Assembly (NCBI GenBank): GCA_028023455.1 | Contig: JAQFVV010000042.1 | Location: forward strand, 4,231,739-4,295,738 | From: Epiperipatus broadwayi | Lineage: Eukaryota > Onychophora > Udeonychophora > Euonychophora > Peripatidae | Direction of reading: 5' to 3' | Length of the DNA: 64,000 nt | In this document: positions 11,890 through 24,420 of the stretch, piece by piece | How positions within the stretch are numbered: position 1 is the first letter of the stretch | Layout of the letters: the number at the start of each line of letters is the position of its first letter | Made by a program: the position numbers and the translations under genes | The notes under the pieces: model-generated | What the model was told of the DNA's origin: nothing | Database searches by the model: none | What the model saw: only the letters and a program-made list of their open reading frames with translations

Positions 11890-13995
11890 ATGCAATTTAG
11901 AAGTTAAACCATCATCAGCATCAGCATTTTCAATGATTATCAATTCACTGTAGGATGAAAGCCTCTTCAAGTTCAATCCAGTTTTTCTGATCTCTAGCAT
12001 CTCCTATCCATGTCACCACAGTATACCTCCTTATTTCATCTATCCATCTCACATGTGATCTCTTTCTAGATTTTTTACAATTTCTTGGAATTCAATTTAA
12101 GATTTTAACTGTTCCTCTATTATCATCTCTTCAAACAATATGTCCAGTCAATTCTACTTCAGTCTCTTAATTCTTTCAATAATGTCATTAACACCTGTTA
12201 GTTCTCTTGCCCGTGTATTTCATTTTCAATCTCTTCTTGTTAGTCCTAACATAATATCTCATAGTCCACAGAATGTTTATAAGTCTCTGTATTTCTCTTC
12301 CGTTAAGTATCCAAGTGTCAGATCCATAAGTAAGAACCGATAAAACACATTTATTAAAAATCTTTTTCAAATACATAACATATTTCCTTTTAATATTAAG
12401 TTATTTCTATCAAAAGCACTCCAACCAAGTTTAATTCTATGATTAATTTCATCCAATATGTTTCCATCTGTAGTAATAATCTGACCAGGATATTCATACT
12501 AGTTAACTTCTTCTAACTTATCATTATCAATCTTTATTTTTTTCTTTTGGGAAAGTCCACTGAACATTTAGTCTTTTTTAACATTTATTTTTAATCATAA
12601 TTTTTTACTTTCATCTGATAACTCTTGCAATATTTCCTGAAACTCTGAAGCATTATTTGCAAAAACAATTACATCACCTGAAAAATCTAGATGATTTAAA
12701 TAATCTCCATTTACTTTTACTCCATTAGCTTCTCATTTTAATCTACAAAATACTTCTTGCAAAACTGCTTAAAAAGTTTTGGAGATATGGAGCCATTTTG
12801 TTGTACACCTTTCTCAATATTAATCTTTCTAGTATCATTATGTAATTTAATGATTATTGTTGCATTGTTATAAATATTTTTCAGAATTTGACAATATCCT
12901 GGGTCTATATCTTGATGATCAATGCTATAATCATTAAAAAAAAATCTTCTAAAATCCAAATGTCTTTTTATAATCTATAAATCCAAAGCATAATGGCTAC
13001 TCATATTTACTGGTTTTTTCTATAACTTTTCTCAATATTTGTATATGATCCACTGTACTAGAACCATTTTTAAATCAAATTTTTTCTTTTGGTTGGTTAA
13101 AATCCAAAGTTTCCTGTAGATGAATTATAATTATCTTAGTAAAAATTATGTATAGATCTGATAAAAGACTGATAGGTCTAAAAATTCTAATATTTTCTCT
13201 ATCACCTTTTTTTAAATATTAATATTAATACTGCATTCTTTCAATCATGTAGTTCATCTTTATCATTTAGATATTTGGTATATAATTTTGCCAAAAAATG
13301 TTCTATTTCTTCACCTCCTTCCTTTAAGATATTGATTATAATCCATCATTATCTAAAGCTTTTTCTTTCTTCATATATTTAATTGCATTTCTTACTTTAT
13401 CATTTAAATTCTGGGCAATTCAGAAGATGCTATATAATTATTGATACACATTTCATGATGTCACCTCTTTTTTTAATAATAGTTCCATCTTTATTTCTTA
13501 TTGCAAAAATAAGTTTCCTACCAATATTAAGAAGTTGTTTTACATTTTTGAGACATTTCTTTCTATGGCTTTTCTTGCTAATTCACAATTATATTTTCAT
13601 ATATTGTTATTAACTCTTTTTTTTTTTTTGCATCATTTTATAAAATTTGAGATATTCAAACCTTCTTAATGCATATTTTTTATATTTTTTCATAATCCTT
13701 CTTTTCTTTATAAATTGTCTTGTCAGTAGAAATTTTACTGATCAATTGCTGCTTTTTTCTGCCAGTTATCCTTGTTGCAGTTTTTAAAAGTGTATCAGTT
13801 ATCTTCCTATTGATTTCATTCAAATCTGAAATTCAAAATCTGTTCATATCCGAAAATGATTTGCAAGTTATAATTTAAATTTATTAGAATGTTTGTAAAG
13901 ATTAGGAATATCAACTGTGAATATTGTTTTTCTTAATAATTTTTGTCTCTCTAGATCTCACTAATAGATGATTACTTCCTGTGTTGAATTTATTA
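11890..13995 (-). pseudogene. RTE-type retrotransposon copy 4, 5'-truncated: end of endonuclease plus reverse transcriptase
   Basis: Read on the minus strand from about 13995 down, it starts in the endonuclease C-terminus. It continues through a reverse transcriptase with the block DPGYCQILKNIYNN and a motif B relic NGSISPKLF (12959-12738), then a YVM..FNKCVLSVLTYGSDTW block (12376-12188). It ends in the repeat GCTGATGCTGATGATGG near 11920, the kind of short 3' repeat expected of RTE elements. Many stops and frameshifts make it inactive. It is homologous to 23037-24400 of copy 2. Confidence 0.8.
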
Positions 13996-15194
13996 AGAGC
14001 ATTATAAAATGAAGGCTTAAAATTTCTTACCAAGTTAACATGGGACAGCTAATCTGATTCGTGTACTTTTGATGCTGAGATGAGTGAAGTGGAGTATAAT
14101 GTACATATGATAAACAATAATGTTAACAATTGCTTTGAACCCATCCTAAAGAAAATTTAATAATGGCAAAATAAATAACTTGAAGATAACTTATCATAAC
14201 TTGATGGTAGCAGTTAATGTAAATAGCCAATTATAGACTATTAGTCTTTTCAGCAACTGTCCTAAAAGGAATAGGAAAGGAGAAAATATTTTTTACCAAA
14301 TTTGCCAAATGCTGCCTTGTAAAGATTTAAGATTTTATTCCCTGGTTAAGAATAATTAAACATATATTTATCAATTAAATTTGATTGGCTGTTATTCATG
14401 CTGTAGATTGTGAAGATAGCAGGCAATAATAACCTCTAGCATAACGCCTGTTTTCAATATAATATTATGAATTAAAAATCAGAACATTTAATTGATTTGA
14501 TTATATTTTGCTTATCTTTAAAAATTATATACATGCAAAAATAGCAATTTATAAAACGACTATCGCTCTTTTTATTAAAAAAACTAATTTTAATACCCGT
14601 CCACCCCTAATACTAAGCTTTAATAATAACGTTTTCAAAAAGAATGATTCCAATATCAAAAATAATTAAAGCAAAATAAATATCTTTATCCTATATTTAA
14701 ATAAGATAAGCACATTTCACCTGTTGCCAAATTTACTTTGCTTCACGTCTTTGTTCTTTTCATCCTAGTATATGTTTCTGTAATCTAAAGTCTTTGCAGC
14801 CAGAGGGACATTAATAACTTAACAAAAGATTTTAAATAAATTTATTAGATTAAGTGGAATCAATAACAAGAGATACTTGCTATCATAATGGTAAATATGT
14901 ATATAATAAATGGTAATATTAAATAATTTTTGAGTGAGAATAAATTTAGAATCGTATATATATGTAAAGTAGCAGCATTATATATATTTAAAATAAAATA
15001 AAAATATTTATGTACTTTATATGTAAATGCAAGGCAAAACGAATAAAGATCAAAAATTAATCTTTTAATTATAATAAATTAATTTTATTATCTACATTTA
15101 TAGCATTATGAATAAATTATTAGACGTGTTCATGCTAACAAAATATATAAAAATAAAGTTTTTTAATAAATAAAGATTGCTTTTTAAGAGCAAT
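13996..15194. other. AT-rich non-coding stretch
   Basis: No coding frame or bounded repeat recognised. Confidence 0.5.
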
Positions 15195-15985
15195 TACTTT
15201 ATGTGATGTGATGTGGCTTCTCCTTAAACGAAGTCAAGAATATCTCAGCAATTATGCCCAGATAAACCTGTTAGCCACTTTATTTTCCATTCCCCACTCT
15301 AAATTTTCCCATATTCTGCTCCATCCCATTTCCACAACATAATCTTTGTCAAATCTATAAAATCCCCTTTATCTTTTCCCAAACCCAGCATAAAAACCAA
15401 TAATTCACTTTCTGTATAATCACTTTTTTCATATTTATTCTTCCATAACTTCATTATATGTACTCTTTCTGTTTTCAAGCATTTACCTTTAATTAACAAA
15501 TGCCTAATATTTTCTATTCCTTCCTTACATAATTTACAAAATAAATCACCCATTTTTCCCCCATTTACATGTATATTCTCTTGTAGCTAAATCATTCGAG
15601 CCTTAAATAATAAACTACTTTCCTTACTATTATCATATATTAACTCACACCTAATATTCTGTTTATTTATATATATAAACTCTTTTTACTCTCCAATACT
15701 ATTTCTCCATCTCTCTAACTCTCTATTCTTTATTAATAAATTTATCCTTTTATCTCATTCCTTACTACTACAACACTCAACAATCCTCTTAACACAATCA
15801 TCCCATCTTTTGTACAAATATACTGATATAAATTCTTTATCCAAATCTTTTGCATACCGCATTACCTTTCTCACCCATCTTGTTACCTGCCCTTTACTCA
15901 TAACCCAATTAAATACTATTTTTGCTATTCTTTTATTATCCATAAACTGCAATCCACCAAAAATTTTCATTTTACTTTTTGCATT
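15195..15985 (-). pseudogene. C-terminal remnant of non-LTR retrotransposon type B
   Basis: Two minus-strand frames (15970-15755 and 15553-15299) give KIFGGLQFMDNKRIAKIVFNW, then a C-x2-C-x8-H-x4-K relic in CKLCKEGIENIRHLLIKGK, where the final Cys of the usual knuckle is lost. The plus-strand copy at 38695 has the same blocks with an intact CCHC. The 3' ends of both copies share GAGAAG followed by a CATCACAT repeat. A frame break separates the two parts. Confidence 0.7.
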
Positions 15986-16628
15986 TTTACTTTATTCCAT
16001 TTGTTCTACAGCAGAGTCATCTATAGTACGGTTGAATAATCAGTTGATACTAACTGATAGGGCTATATTCACACTATAGGCTATTTTCTGGCTACAGATT
16101 TTCTCATCTAGAAACTTTACTTTAAATAATTTTTATTTAGGCTAAACAAGGTTACATTATCTCAAAACATAAATAGATCACTATGCATTACAATTGCTTA
16201 TTAGATAAATTTGGTATTAGTCCATATGTAAGTCCATGGCTTCTCACTCATGAAGACCAATAGCCAGAAACTAATATGAGGATACATTACTCAATTTAGT
16301 GCCTGAAGATTACAGCAGATGGCTTTAAAATGATTAGAGTGGATTTTTTGCTATGTTGAATGTAAATATAGAAAATCCTGAAAGTTATGCATATTATGAA
16401 ACTAATAATGTATATACTGTAACAGCTTTCTATAATTTCATTTCAAATTTTGTAAAAAAGTTTTTTTTAAATCAACTCTTTTTTATTACTTTATCATTGT
16501 ATTCTTTAATGGCTTTTTGTAACCATATAACTTACTTTCAACACACACCGCATTTTTTAAAAATGGTAATATCAGCAAAGTTCATCATTTAATGTAGGAA
16601 ATCTTTAGAAAACATCTTTTTAATCATT

Positions 16629-16771
16629 AAGTTTTAATTGGTTTAGTCAAGCGTTGTTAGCCGAAAGGTCATCGCAACCACCTTGCAAGCAAGTTGTTGG
16701 TTGCAAATGGTTGTGGGTTCGCGTCCCAGCCGATGCTATGACATATGAAAAAAAAAGTTTTAATTGGTTTA
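16629..16771 (+). mobile_element. tRNA-derived SINE, subfamily 1, with perfect 17 bp target duplication
   Basis: The body is 16646-16754 (GTCAAGCGTTGTTAGCC to GACATATGAAAA). The duplication AAGTTTTAATTGGTTTA is identical at 16629-16645 and 16755-16771. The B-box-like block is GGGTTCGCGTCCC. The perfect duplication suggests this is among the younger copies here. Confidence 0.9.
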
Positions 16772-16928
16772 ACTGCAATAAAATGTTGTTTCTTCTTATT
16801 GCAACCTAAAAAAAAACTGTTATTGTTTTAAAATAGGATTATTATATTATGCTTATTTCTTAAAACATCCTTTATTATTATTAATTTTTTCTATTGTATA
16901 TATAAAATCCAGTTGGTACACGCGCACA

Positions 16929-16952
16929 CATATATATATATATATATATATG
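16929..16952. repeat. CA/TA dinucleotide microsatellite
   Basis: An alternating CACATATATA tract, uninterrupted TA for about 20 bases. Confidence 0.8.
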
Positions 16953-17180
16953 GTTACTAGTATTTTACTTATTATAAATTTATTTTTATAATCTCTATTA
17001 CATATTTAAATTGGCTAAATCTGATATATATATATATGCTAAAGTAAGATATATACTTGAACTTTTCATATAGAAACTAAAAAAATAAAAAATTTTGATA
17101 GAGAAGTTCTTCCATTTATAAAAATATGTAAATTATTTCATAAAAGAGTATTGTGACAATATTTTGAGAACTGAAGGAAA

Positions 17181-17441
17181 ATGTTTAATTTTTACATTGG
17201 TAACAGTCAACATATGTATACGTATAGAAGAACAAAAAAGAATAATGATAACTTCTCAATATTTTTCGAACACGAGAAGCAGGCCGGTCATGTGTTCAAA
17301 CCCTGCAACCCCAAGATAGTGTGCTCCGAAGCCAACGATTGTAAAAGAAAGATCAAGGAGGCGTATTTTATTATCTATGATAACAATGCCATCAATAGAC
17401 GCGACACGTGTTTTGCTATTTCAAGAAAATGGACAAATTAA
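17181..17441 (+). pseudogene. GIY-YIG endonuclease C-terminus, Penelope-like element
   Basis: The frame ends with FFEHEKQAGHVF, CNPKIVCSEAND, CKRKIKEAYFI and NAINRRDTCFAISRKW before the stop at 17441. This order (H..GH, then R/K-K-I-x-E-A, then I-N-R-x-D) is that of the GIY-YIG domain at the C-terminus of Penelope-like retroelements; the Glu of KEA is the catalytic-type residue. The copy at 32495-32707 is alignable almost throughout. Similarity to that copy starts right after an AG at about 17226-17227, so the upstream part of this frame, including its ATG at 17181, is probably not coding. No reverse transcriptase is seen nearby. Confidence 0.65.
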
Positions 17442-18339
17442 TTTGCATACGCATTTTCATACATTATTGTTTAGTAACATTACAGCATTGGTTTATAACC
17501 TATTTTGACCATGAATATGAGGTAAAACCTCGAAAGTACTAGGCCTAGATTAATTTAATTTGATTTTTTTTTTTTTACTACTGACAGCTTCTTCTTCAGC
17601 AGGTTAAATCGCTTATATATGCTATCATAATAGTTGTAAATCAATAGATAACTAATTTGTCTTGTTAAAAATATTTTTATGATTTCAAAATTCTTTTGAT
17701 GTTACAACCTGCACTTGCTCATATTCTGTTAACCCAGGTTTAAACACATGAAACTAATAAAACATCTTATGATGTAAGTTGGCTGCTGAAAAGAGTTTGC
17801 CATTAACTAAAAGGAAACTCTTTAATTCCTCTTTAAGGCCTTTAAAGAACTGAGCAGGGCAAACTGCTAAGTCCATTCCATACATTCTTGTCATTGCAGC
17901 TGTTATTAATATGTGATTATTCATATAGTATACAAACATGGATGGAATGTTTATCAACACCCATTAGCTAGCATAATCAGTTTCCTAGATTTTTACCTCT
18001 GGGTTTAAGATCAAAAAACACCATGATATTTCGTCTCATTTACCTGATAATTCTCAACTGAAATATCAGATTTTTTTTAAAAGCACAATGAATTTATGTG
18101 TGAAAACTTTTTTTTTCTAACAGATATTTACAATCATGATGGACCAAAAACTAAATCATGGCCTTTATTCCTAGAAGGCTATAAAGTTTCCAGACAAGGC
18201 AGCAGTTAGCAGCTGAAGATAGAGAGTTTAAGAATCTCCTGTTTGTGAACCCATGATGACCTTTTATTTAGATAATTACAACTGCAATCACTTTCAGGTG
18301 AAGGAAGATTGCACAAAATTGGAGAAACTATCTAATATT

Positions 18340-19000
18340 AAATAGTACATTATTGGACTTTATGAAATTAGAAGAAAAGGTGAAGAGACAATTGATTTAA
18401 AAAGTGGGCATGTACTGTACTACAAAGGCACAAACATTGGAAGTACAAGTGGAATAAGATTTATTATAAATAAAAGATGGAAAATCAACAATGTGGAAAT
18501 TGGTGGTGTATCAAACTGAGTGACAAGATTAGTTGTTCAATTTAATGGTAGATACCAAATACTGATAATTTAGGTTTTTGTCCCAACAAGTTTTCATAGT
18601 GATGAAGTAATAGAGGATTTTTATATGGATATACAAAAGGCTTTTGATCAGACCAAACAACATTTTAAAATTATTGTGGAAAACTTTAATGCTAGAATTG
18701 CTAAACAATTGAAAGATGAAAATGCTATAGGTAAATTTGGTTATGATGATAGAAATGAAAAAGGACACAGACTTATGAAGTTTGATGAAAAAGAAAAATC
18801 TTATATTATGAATTCTTTTTTTGAGAAATATGCTAAATGGATATGGAAGCATCCAACTGAAGGTGCAGCAGAATTGGATTATATTTTGACTAACAGAAAA
18901 TAAATATTTCAAGATAGTAATATTCTTAATAAATTCAACACAGGAAGTGATCATCTATTAGTGAAATATGTGTTAATGCAAACCAGAGAGACAAAAATTA
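18340..19000 (+). pseudogene. RTE endonuclease domain, copy 2 (inactive)
   Basis: Blocks in order: KSGHVLYYKGTN, FYMDIQKAFDQTK, a degenerate GDFNA motif reading ENFNA, then AELDYILTNRK with a stop at 18901. A GSDH block follows in another frame near 18946. The loss of the catalytic-type Asp in GDFNA plus internal stops shows that it is dead. It is the same domain as minus-strand copy 1 at 2985-4225. Confidence 0.75.
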
Positions 19001-19350
19001 TTAAGAAAAACAGTATTCACAGTTGACTTTCCTAATCTTCAGAAATATTTCAATGAATTTAAATTAGAACTTGCAAATTGTTTTCAAATATTATCAGATT
19101 TTGAACATAATTTAGATTTAAATGAAATCAATAGAAAGATAACTGATACACTTTTAAAATCTGCAAGAAAAATAGCTGGTACAAAAAAGCAACTATTGAC
19201 CAATAAAAATTTTATGGAGACAAATCAATTTATAAAGAAAAGTAAGAATATGAAAATATATAAAAATGATGCATTAAGAAGAATTGAATATCTAGAATTT
19301 TGTAAAATGGTGCAAAAAAAAGTGTTGATAATGATAGAAGAAAGTATAAT

Positions 19351-19606
19351 TGAAATAAATCAAGATACTGCCAAATCTCCAGCACTCGTTACAACACTTA
19401 ACCGACAGCCAATCAGATGTCATGGACAGCTGCTCAAATGACCTCTAAACCCACAACAAAGATTTTATGAGAAAAGGGTGGCCAACCTTTTAAAATCTTT
19501 GTTGTGTGTTTGGAAGTCATTTGAGCAGCTGTCCATGACATCTGATTGGCTGTCGGTTAAGTGTTGTAATGAGCGCTGGAGATTTGGCAGTATCTGAATT
19601 TATTTC
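19351..19606. repeat. Hairpin repeat, about 117 bp arms, inside RTE copy 2
   Basis: Arms at about 19351-19467 and 19490-19606 are inverted copies with few mismatches around a 23 nt spacer (outer ends TGAAATAAAT; inner GACAGCCAATCAGATGTCAT). The RTE frame breaks on both sides of it, so it is younger than the RTE copy or arose within it. Confidence 0.75.
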
Positions 19607-19954
19607 AATTTTCAACTATCTGTGCTTCGCAAATTAAAATATTATTTAAAGTATAATTGTGAATTAGTAAGGAGTGTGCAAAACAACATCTTGGTATTCA
19701 TAGGAAACTTATTTCTGCAATAAGAAAAAAAGATGGAACTATTACTAAAAAGAGAAATAATATTATAATAAATTGTGCAGAAGAGTTCTATCAAAAATTA
19801 TATAGTAATAAAGAATAAGGAAAAGTATCTCCTACAACTGCTATATCTTCTAAATTATTCAGGATTTTAAATAAAAAAGTGAGACATGCAATTAAACCAT
19901 ATGAAGAAAGGAAAAGCTTCAGGTAATGATTGAATTATAATCAATATTGAAATG

Positions 19955-22900
19955 GTCAGTTTCATCGATCTGCCCATTTCGCTTATTTTACCACATATCT
20001 ATCCATATGCCAGGTTTAAACCCTTTCAGAGTACCCATTTAAATAACATTAAATTATTATATATGCAGAATCACGTATATGCATGCGAGCAGAATGTCTG
20101 TAATTTAATAGTATATGTATGGATTACAGATGTGTATTCATTTTATAAATATTTCTAATTTAGGAAATATTTTATTTTAAATTATTGTTATGTTATTGCT
20201 ATATTTTACAGATATGTATATTCAATTTATAAATATTTCTAGTTTAAGAAATACATTTTATAAATATTTCTAGTTTAAGAAATATTTTAGTTAAATTATT
20301 TAGCTAAATTTTATTGATTTATTATTGAAAGCACATGGTTATAAAATTAGTCTTCTACTAATTATGAATGTAACTTTGTCAAAATAAACTTTGATCTTGT
20401 AAACAGATTTTAAAGTAGGTCACACATTGGTCCTAAAGTAGCATGGACTAATGCAAAAAAAACAAAATCTAAATTACAGGTTATAATTAAAAATGGTTTT
20501 TTAAAATAAATAAATGAGTTCTTCTACTGGTTGTAACTATTAAAGATGATTTGCTAAAATAAATAAATGGACTTTTCAGCTACATTCAAGCTCGTAAAAA
20601 TTACCAGGTGGACAGAGTTTAAAAAGTATAAATACTAAAAGTTTTGTTGCCAAGGTTTAGATCATATATATAATAAGTGAGTGTAAGCTGAACCTATGCC
20701 TGTTTTACCTTCAAAATGATCGAGTAGGATGGCGATAAATCATCTCTCGGCCCTTAGCTGGAGAATGGAGAACTTTGGTCCAATGAAATCTAGTGCCATA
20801 ACCAGCAAAAGTAGCCTGTGGAAAATCTCTTAACTTTACATCATCATCAAAAGTGTCAACTTAATATCCTCCCAAGTGCTCCAGAATTAACTGCAATGGA
20901 AACTGAATGGTAAATTTTCTCTCAGAACTCTGTTTATAAACTGCGACTTTCGTTTTTTTATTTTAAAAGCTAGCTATTTATTAAATCTGCTTTTCCCAAA
21001 CACCTTTACTAAAATCTACAAAGAAGATTGTTAAATGCTAAATCTTGCCTGATTGTAAAACTTGAATTTTCTCTTGAAATGTAAAACTCGAATTCTCTTT
21101 TAAAATGTAAAACTCTAATAATCTATTTTAAATGTATAATTTCCTGTGGTCTTTTTATGCCTATTTCTAAATCTATTTAATTTATTCTATGATTTTATCA
21201 TTTTAATATTATATGTATTTAATATGCCAAATGACTCGAAACTGCAAGTATTTATAAATATAATTTTAGCTTATCGATCTGTGAAGATAATTTCAAATTT
21301 TCGCTATAATAAATATTAGCTAATTGAATTATTATTCTTCCTTATCACTCGGCTGTTTTGAGATCACGTTATTATTTTACTGATTAAGTTTTGGGTATTA
21401 ATATTACAATAATAAATTATCTAGTTATTTTATGTAGTTTGCTTAATTCTAGTTATGAATTATAACTATTTATATATGTAACTCATACATCATAGGAACT
21501 AGCCATAGAGATATTCTCAAAGCATATTTTAATGTTTTATTCATAATCACCCTGCAAATACGCTTTGCCCTCCTTAGATTTATATATGTTGAGATGCAGG
21601 TAATAATATTAAAATAGGTTACTAATTAATTTAGTTCCTAAATAGTATATTTGAAATACTAAATTTGAAAACTGGATTGTATAGATATGCAGATAGACGC
21701 TATCTAATTTTAAGGCACAATAATATAATTTTACACATTTGCATTATATATATGTATAAGTTGCAGATGTATCCTTACAAAGTACGCAATGTACACTTAT
21801 CTGCTTGCTGCATGATTCTTAATGACGTGCTGGTGGAGGCCACACTCATCCACTTTAGTTCAGGTTCAAGCACACTTTAGAACTAGGGCACAAGGACCTA
21901 GATTATTCATAATGCTTATCCGACTTCCCTGAACTACTAATGTTCTTATTCATAGCAAGTTGAGTGCTTTTAGGGCAAACCGAGTCTTTGGAGACTGAAG
22001 CCCGTAAATAATAACCCATTCGCACCTTTGAGCTTTATTAATATTTTAATATGTGCCATAGAGGATATAGGTAAACCTATTATAAACCAGTTTTCTCTCC
22101 TTTTATATTAAATGCTCATCTAGCATTAAAGTATATCCTAATCTAGGTTAACACACTAACCTGCGTATCTCTGAGCCTAATTACATGCTCGATTTAACTT
22201 GGTATAGATAGACACCATAGGAGCACTATAAAGTTAGTTATATAACTTTGAAAATAAAGTTCCGTATGATCTAGCAGACTACAAAAGAGCTAGAAATTTG
22301 GCATATTAATTAATTTAGGCATAAACTCCAATACCGCACTACACTTTATTAAACACTTATAATGAGATATGTAACATTAATCCCATTAGTTGTATATGCC
22401 TGCAAGCGTTATATCTCACATTCCCATCATATAATTTTGTATGTTTTGATTTGTTATTTGTTATTGTTTTATTAAAATTAATAATATTTAAAATTATAAC
22501 TCGTTTTCATATTTTATTGTCTGTGAGTTCATTTTATCCAACTCTATATTTAATTGCACATACACCATTTCATACATATATAGATCAGTCTGTTAAGTTT
22601 GATAATTAATTACTTAGCCATATGTGTATATATCTGACCAAATCTGTGATAAACTAGTTAATTTATGAGTCTCTTGTTCCACCAGGGTGACTGCCGAACG
22701 GAGGGTAAATTGAGTGTCTGTGTAAGTTGAGGAATGTCATCCATAGAGTATTAATTACTTAGCCATATGTGTATATATCTGACCAAATCAGTGATAAACT
22801 AGTTAATTTATGAGTCTCTTCCACCGGGGGTGACTGCCGAACCGAGGGTAAATTGAGTGTCTGTGTAAGTTGAGGAATGTCATCCATAGGGTATTATAAT

Positions 22901-23030
22901 CATTGAGCAGAAGTGAAAGGATTGAATGTTGGTCGTATTCTGGATCCTAGTATCCGGATTTGATCAGCTTTAGTGTATTTTGCCTGTGTTCTAGATTTTG
23001 TTGCATGGAGGGACAATTCTTACCATTACA
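19955..23030. mobile_element. Unidentified 3.08 kb insertion inside RTE copy 2
   Basis: The RTE frame stops at ...ATCAATATTGAAATG (about 19953) and resumes at TTAAAAGAAGGAGAC (about 23037), where related RTE proteins run straight through. The intervening 3.08 kb has no long frame. It contains short TTTATAAATATTTCTA tandem copies (20140-20285) and a 145 bp tandem duplication near its right end. No terminal repeats or target duplication could be fixed, so its class is unknown. Confidence 0.6.
22606..22893. repeat. Tandem duplication, two 145 bp units
   Basis: Units 22606-22750 and 22751-22893 are almost identical. Both begin TTAATTACTTAGCC and end GTCATCCATAG. The second lacks about three bases in the CTTGTTCCACC region and has a few substitutions. 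Confidence 0.9.
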
Positions 23031-23036
23031 ATATCT

Positions 23037-24400
23037 TAAAAGAAGGAGACGAAAAAATGGAAATTTTTTTGGCAAAATTCTATATCAAATGTCTAAATTA
23101 TAAAGGTGTACCAGTTGATTGGAAGAATGCAGTATTAATATTAATATTTAAAAAAAGGTGATAAAGAAAATATTAGAAATTTTAGACCCATGAGTCTTTT
23201 ATCAGTTCTATACATAATTTTTACTAAGATAATTATAATTCATCTACAGGAAACTTTGGATATTAACCAACCAAAAGAAAAAACTGGATTTTAACCAACC
23301 AAAAGAAAAAACTGGATTTAAAATGTCTTTAGTACAGTGGATCATATACAAATATTGAGAGCAGTTATAGAAAAGACCAACAAATATGAGTTGTCATTAT
23401 GCTTTGGATTTGTAGATTATGAAAAGGCATTTGATTTTATAAGTATTACTTTGGTGATTAAAGCATTGAATCATCAAGGTATATATCCAGGATATTGTCA
23501 AATTCTGAAGACTATTTATAAAAATGCAAAAGCAATAAGACAGGGTAACTCCATATCTCCGAAACTTTTTATAGCAGTGCTGCAAGAAGTATTTTGTGGA
23601 TTAAAATAGGAAGTTAATAGAATAAAAGTAAATGGAGATCATTTAAATCATCTAGATTTTGCAGATTATATCATTGTTTTTGCAAATAATGCTTAGAGCT
23701 TCAGGAACTGTTGTAAGAATTTTCAGATGAAAGTAAGAAATTAAGACTAAAGGTAAATGTTAAAAAAAACTAAAGTAATATACAATGGATTTTTTCAAAA
23801 GAAGAAAATAAAGATTGATAATAGTGAGTTAGAAGAAGCTAACAACTACAAATATCTTGGTCAGATTATTACTACAAATAGAAATATAATAGATGAAATT
23901 AATCATAGAATTGAATGTGGTTGAATGCTTTTGGTAGAAATAATTTTGTATTAAAGGAAAATCTATTTTACTAGTTCTTACTTATAAATCTGAGACTAGC
24001 CATTTAACAGAAGAGCAATACAGAGACTTCAAAACACTTAACAAAATATGGAAAGGTGCATGTTATGAATAACAAGAAGAGATCAGAAATGAAATACATC
24101 AGTGAGAGAATATACATGTGTTACTGAAATCGTTGAAAGAATTAAGAATCTAAAGTGAAATTGGGCTGGAAATATTGCTAGAAGAGATAATTATAGATGG
24201 GCAGTTGAAATATTAACCCAGATTTAAAGAGATTGTAAAAGACCTAGAGAGAGACCACATGTGAGATGGATGGATGAAATAAGGAAAGGTGCTGGGCTAA
24301 TGTGGGCTAATGTGGAGAAGAGAGGCCTGGGAGCAGAGAAGATGGATTGAACTTGGAGAGACCTTCATTCTGAAGTGAATCAGTAATGGTTGAAAATGAA
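23037..24400 (+). pseudogene. RTE reverse transcriptase, copy 2 (inactive)
   Basis: The recognisable order is VPVDWKNAVLILIFKK, then in another frame GDKENIRNFRPMSLLSVLY, then reverse transcriptase motif A FVDYEKAFD, the block YPGYCQILKTIYKN, motif B RQGNSISPKLF, and motif C as FADYIIVFAN. The catalytic FADD is changed to FADY, which would abolish activity on its own. A 29 bp tandem duplication (about 23263-23318) and several frameshifts add to the damage. The 3' end near 24420 lacks a long A-tail. Confidence 0.85.
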
Positions 24401-24420
24401 ATTAACAAACTATGATACAT

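Larger units (their letters stand above)
17735..24420 (+). mobile_element. RTE-type retrotransposon copy 2, nearly full length, broken by two later insertions
   Basis: The element begins with the shared 5' region (17735-18110). The endonuclease (18180-19200) and linker (to about 19950) follow. The reverse transcriptase continues at about 23037 and ends near 24420. The joins of the protein across 19351-19606 and across 19955-23030 show that these two segments were inserted later. Stops and frameshifts run throughout. This copy is the best template in the window for reading the family's layout. Confidence 0.8.

Noticed and set aside
18529-18954. 141-codon minus-strand frame
   Set aside because: It is the antisense shadow of the RTE endonuclease, whose known motifs are on the plus strand.
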